Shown here: in pieces, positions 5,547 through 6,568 of the stretch
Layout of the letters: each line of letters begins with the position of its first letter
How positions within the stretch are numbered: position 1 is the first letter of the stretch
Assembly (NCBI GenBank): GCA_039923855.1
Contig: JBDTBW010000066.1
Span: 1 to 6,568, forward strand
Length of the DNA stretch: 6,568 nucleotides
Source of the DNA: 66-474 sp039923855
GTDB lineage: Bacteria > Pseudomonadota > Gammaproteobacteria > Xanthomonadales > Rhodanobacteraceae
Direction of reading: 5' to 3'
The notes under the pieces: generated by a model
The model's input: only the letters and a program-made list of their open reading frames with translations
Told to the model about the DNA's origin: nothing
Database searches by the model: none
Program-made: the position numbers and the translations under genes

Positions 5547-6568
5547 TTATTCGAATAATGCAAACAGCTCCCGTTTGTCGAGATTGCGGCTTTCGGCCTC
5601 GCGCCTGCCGCGATATTCAAAAGTGCCAGCGGCCAGGCCGCGTTCGCTGACCACAATGCGGTGAGGGATGCCGATCAGTTCGATGTCGGCGAACATCGGG
5701 CCCGGCCTCAAGGCCCGATCATCCAGCACGGTATCCACGCCGCGTTCGTTCAATTCGCGGTACAGCGATTCGGCGGTTTGCGTCACCTTGGGATCGTTTT
5801 TCGGATTAATGATACATACCGCGGCGCGCCACGGCGCCATTGGTTCCGGCCAGATAATCCCGCGCTCGTCGTGACCCTGCTCGATCGCGGCGGCGACAAT
5901 CCGCGATACGCCGATACCATAGCAGCCGGTGATCGGCGTGCGCGATTTGCCGTTTTCATCGAGCACCGCAACTTGCATGGGGGCCGTGTACTTGTCGCCG
6001 TTCTGGAAGATGTGTCCGATCTCGATACCGCGCGCGATCTCCAGCACGCCGCGTCCATCGGGCGAGGGATCGCCGGCGACCACCTTGCGCAGATCCGCGA
6101 CGCGCGCCACCTGCGCATCGCGATGCCAGTTGGCGCCGATGTAGTGGGCGCCATCGGCGTTGCCACCACAGACGAAATCAGCGATCACCGCCGCCGCGCG
6201 ATCGACGATCACCGGCACGTCGGCCGCTAATCCCGCCGGGCCGATAAATCCCGCGTGCGCGCCGGTGGCGGCGAGGATTTCCTCTTCGCCCGCAAGCACC
6301 GATTCGCCCGGAAGTTCGGGCAATTTGCCGGCCTTGATCTCGTTCAATTCGTGATCGCCACGCAGACACAGCGCGACCACGCCCTCGACGCCGCGCACCA
6401 GGATGGTCTTCACGCATTGCGTAGGCGGCACGCGGAGGAATGCCGACACCTCGGCGATGGTTTTCTGCGTCGGCGTTTCCACGCGCGTCAATGATTGCGA
6501 AGGTTCAGGCCGGATCACCTCCGGCACGATGGCTTCGGCGAGTTCCACATTCGCCGCGTAATCGGACT
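5547..6568 (-). CDS. proS: prolyl-tRNA synthetase, C-terminal part (start outside window)
   Basis: The frame is open from the right edge (6566) to a TAA at 5549-5547, 339 visible residues; the first visible residues, SDYAANVELAEA, match the middle of bacterial-type ProRS, so the GTG at 6548 is internal, not the start. The visible part begins with the YbaK-like insertion domain that hydrolyses mischarged Ala-tRNA(Pro). It retains the Lys of CVKTILVRG (residue 53), the RGDHELNE loop and the His of DGAHYIG (residue 141), which correspond to residues important for editing in the E. coli enzyme. The catalytic core resumes with GDPSPDG, RGIEIGHIFQ (179-188) and motif 3, GCYGIGVSR (214-222). The anticodon-binding domain follows from about 246 (ending LDKRELFALFE), with the conserved VLDDR and IELIGIPH segments. 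The enzyme joins proline to tRNA(Pro) in the cytoplasm. E. coli ProRS is 572 residues, so roughly 230 are missing upstream. Two local substitutions are noted in the findings. Confidence 0.96.
   Translation of the reverse strand, partial: SDYAANVELAEAIVPEVIRPEPSQSLTRVETPTQKTIAEVSAFLRVPPTQCVKTILVRGVEGVVALCLRGDHELNEIKAGKLPELPGESVLAGEEEILAATGAHAGFIGPAGLAADVPVIVDRAAAVIADFVCGGNADGAHYIGANWHRDAQVARVADLRKVVAGDPSPDGRGVLEIARGIEIGHIFQNGDKYTAPMQVAVLDENGKSRTPITGCYGIGVSRIVAAAIEQGHDERGIIWPEPMAPWRAAVCIINPKNDPKVTQTAESLYRELNERGVDTVLDDRALRPGPMFADIELIGIPHRIVVSERGLAAGTFEYRGRREAESRNLDKRELFALFE

Noticed and set aside
5661..6230. 189-codon + strand frame opposite proS
   Set aside because: It is antisense to highly conserved ProRS sequence, with no family resemblance and no ribosome binding site of note.

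Overview
The window is GC-rich (by eye about 60-65%), has long antisense open frames typical of such DNA, and carries genes whose protein sequences look gammaproteobacterial. The best guess is a member of the Xanthomonadales (Xanthomonadaceae or Rhodanobacteraceae). This rests on the ProRS C-terminus, the short H-NS-like protein of the Xanthomonas type, the QmcA/YbbJ pair, and intergenic palindromic sequence of a style I associate with that order. The lineage call is by recognition only; no search was run.

Layout. (1) 1-586, +: the C-terminal part of a sigma-54-dependent NtrC-family response regulator (end of the AAA+ domain plus Fis-type helix-turn-helix). (2) 722-2038, +: its probable partner, a membrane histidine kinase with two TM segments, HAMP, PAS, an H box of the HExxN type and an HATPase domain. 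The 135-nt gap between the two is spanned by a long imperfect inverted repeat that covers the regulator's stop codon at one end and the kinase's ribosome binding site at the other. (3) 2084-4771, +: a compact three-gene cluster. It holds a QmcA-type SPFH/stomatin protein, a YbbJ/NfeD-family membrane protein whose GTG overlaps the qmcA stop, and a ThrE-family threonine/serine exporter-like protein 10 nt further on. (4) 4772-5088: about 317 nt with no convincing gene but a string of stem-loops, probably a dispersed palindromic repeat. (5) 5089-5406, -: a short H-NS-family nucleoid protein, convergent with the exporter cluster. (6) 5547-6568, -: the C-terminal 339 residues of a bacterial-type prolyl-tRNA synthetase (editing insertion, motif 3, anticodon-binding domain), running off the right edge.

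How the parts fit. The regulator and kinase form a two-component system whose target genes are outside the window. QmcA and YbbJ are a known scaffold/partner pair of the inner membrane, and their tight linkage to a ThrE-like permease suggests membrane-organisation or export functions expressed together. proS and the hns-like gene are co-directional but separated by a 140-nt AT-richer gap with its own hairpin, so they are probably separate transcription units.

No mobile-element gene, CRISPR array, tRNA or rRNA was recognised. No clearly novel defence or regulatory system is encoded here. The most interesting non-coding signals are the inverted repeat between regulator and kinase and the alternative hairpins in the 4.8-5.1 kb intergenic region.
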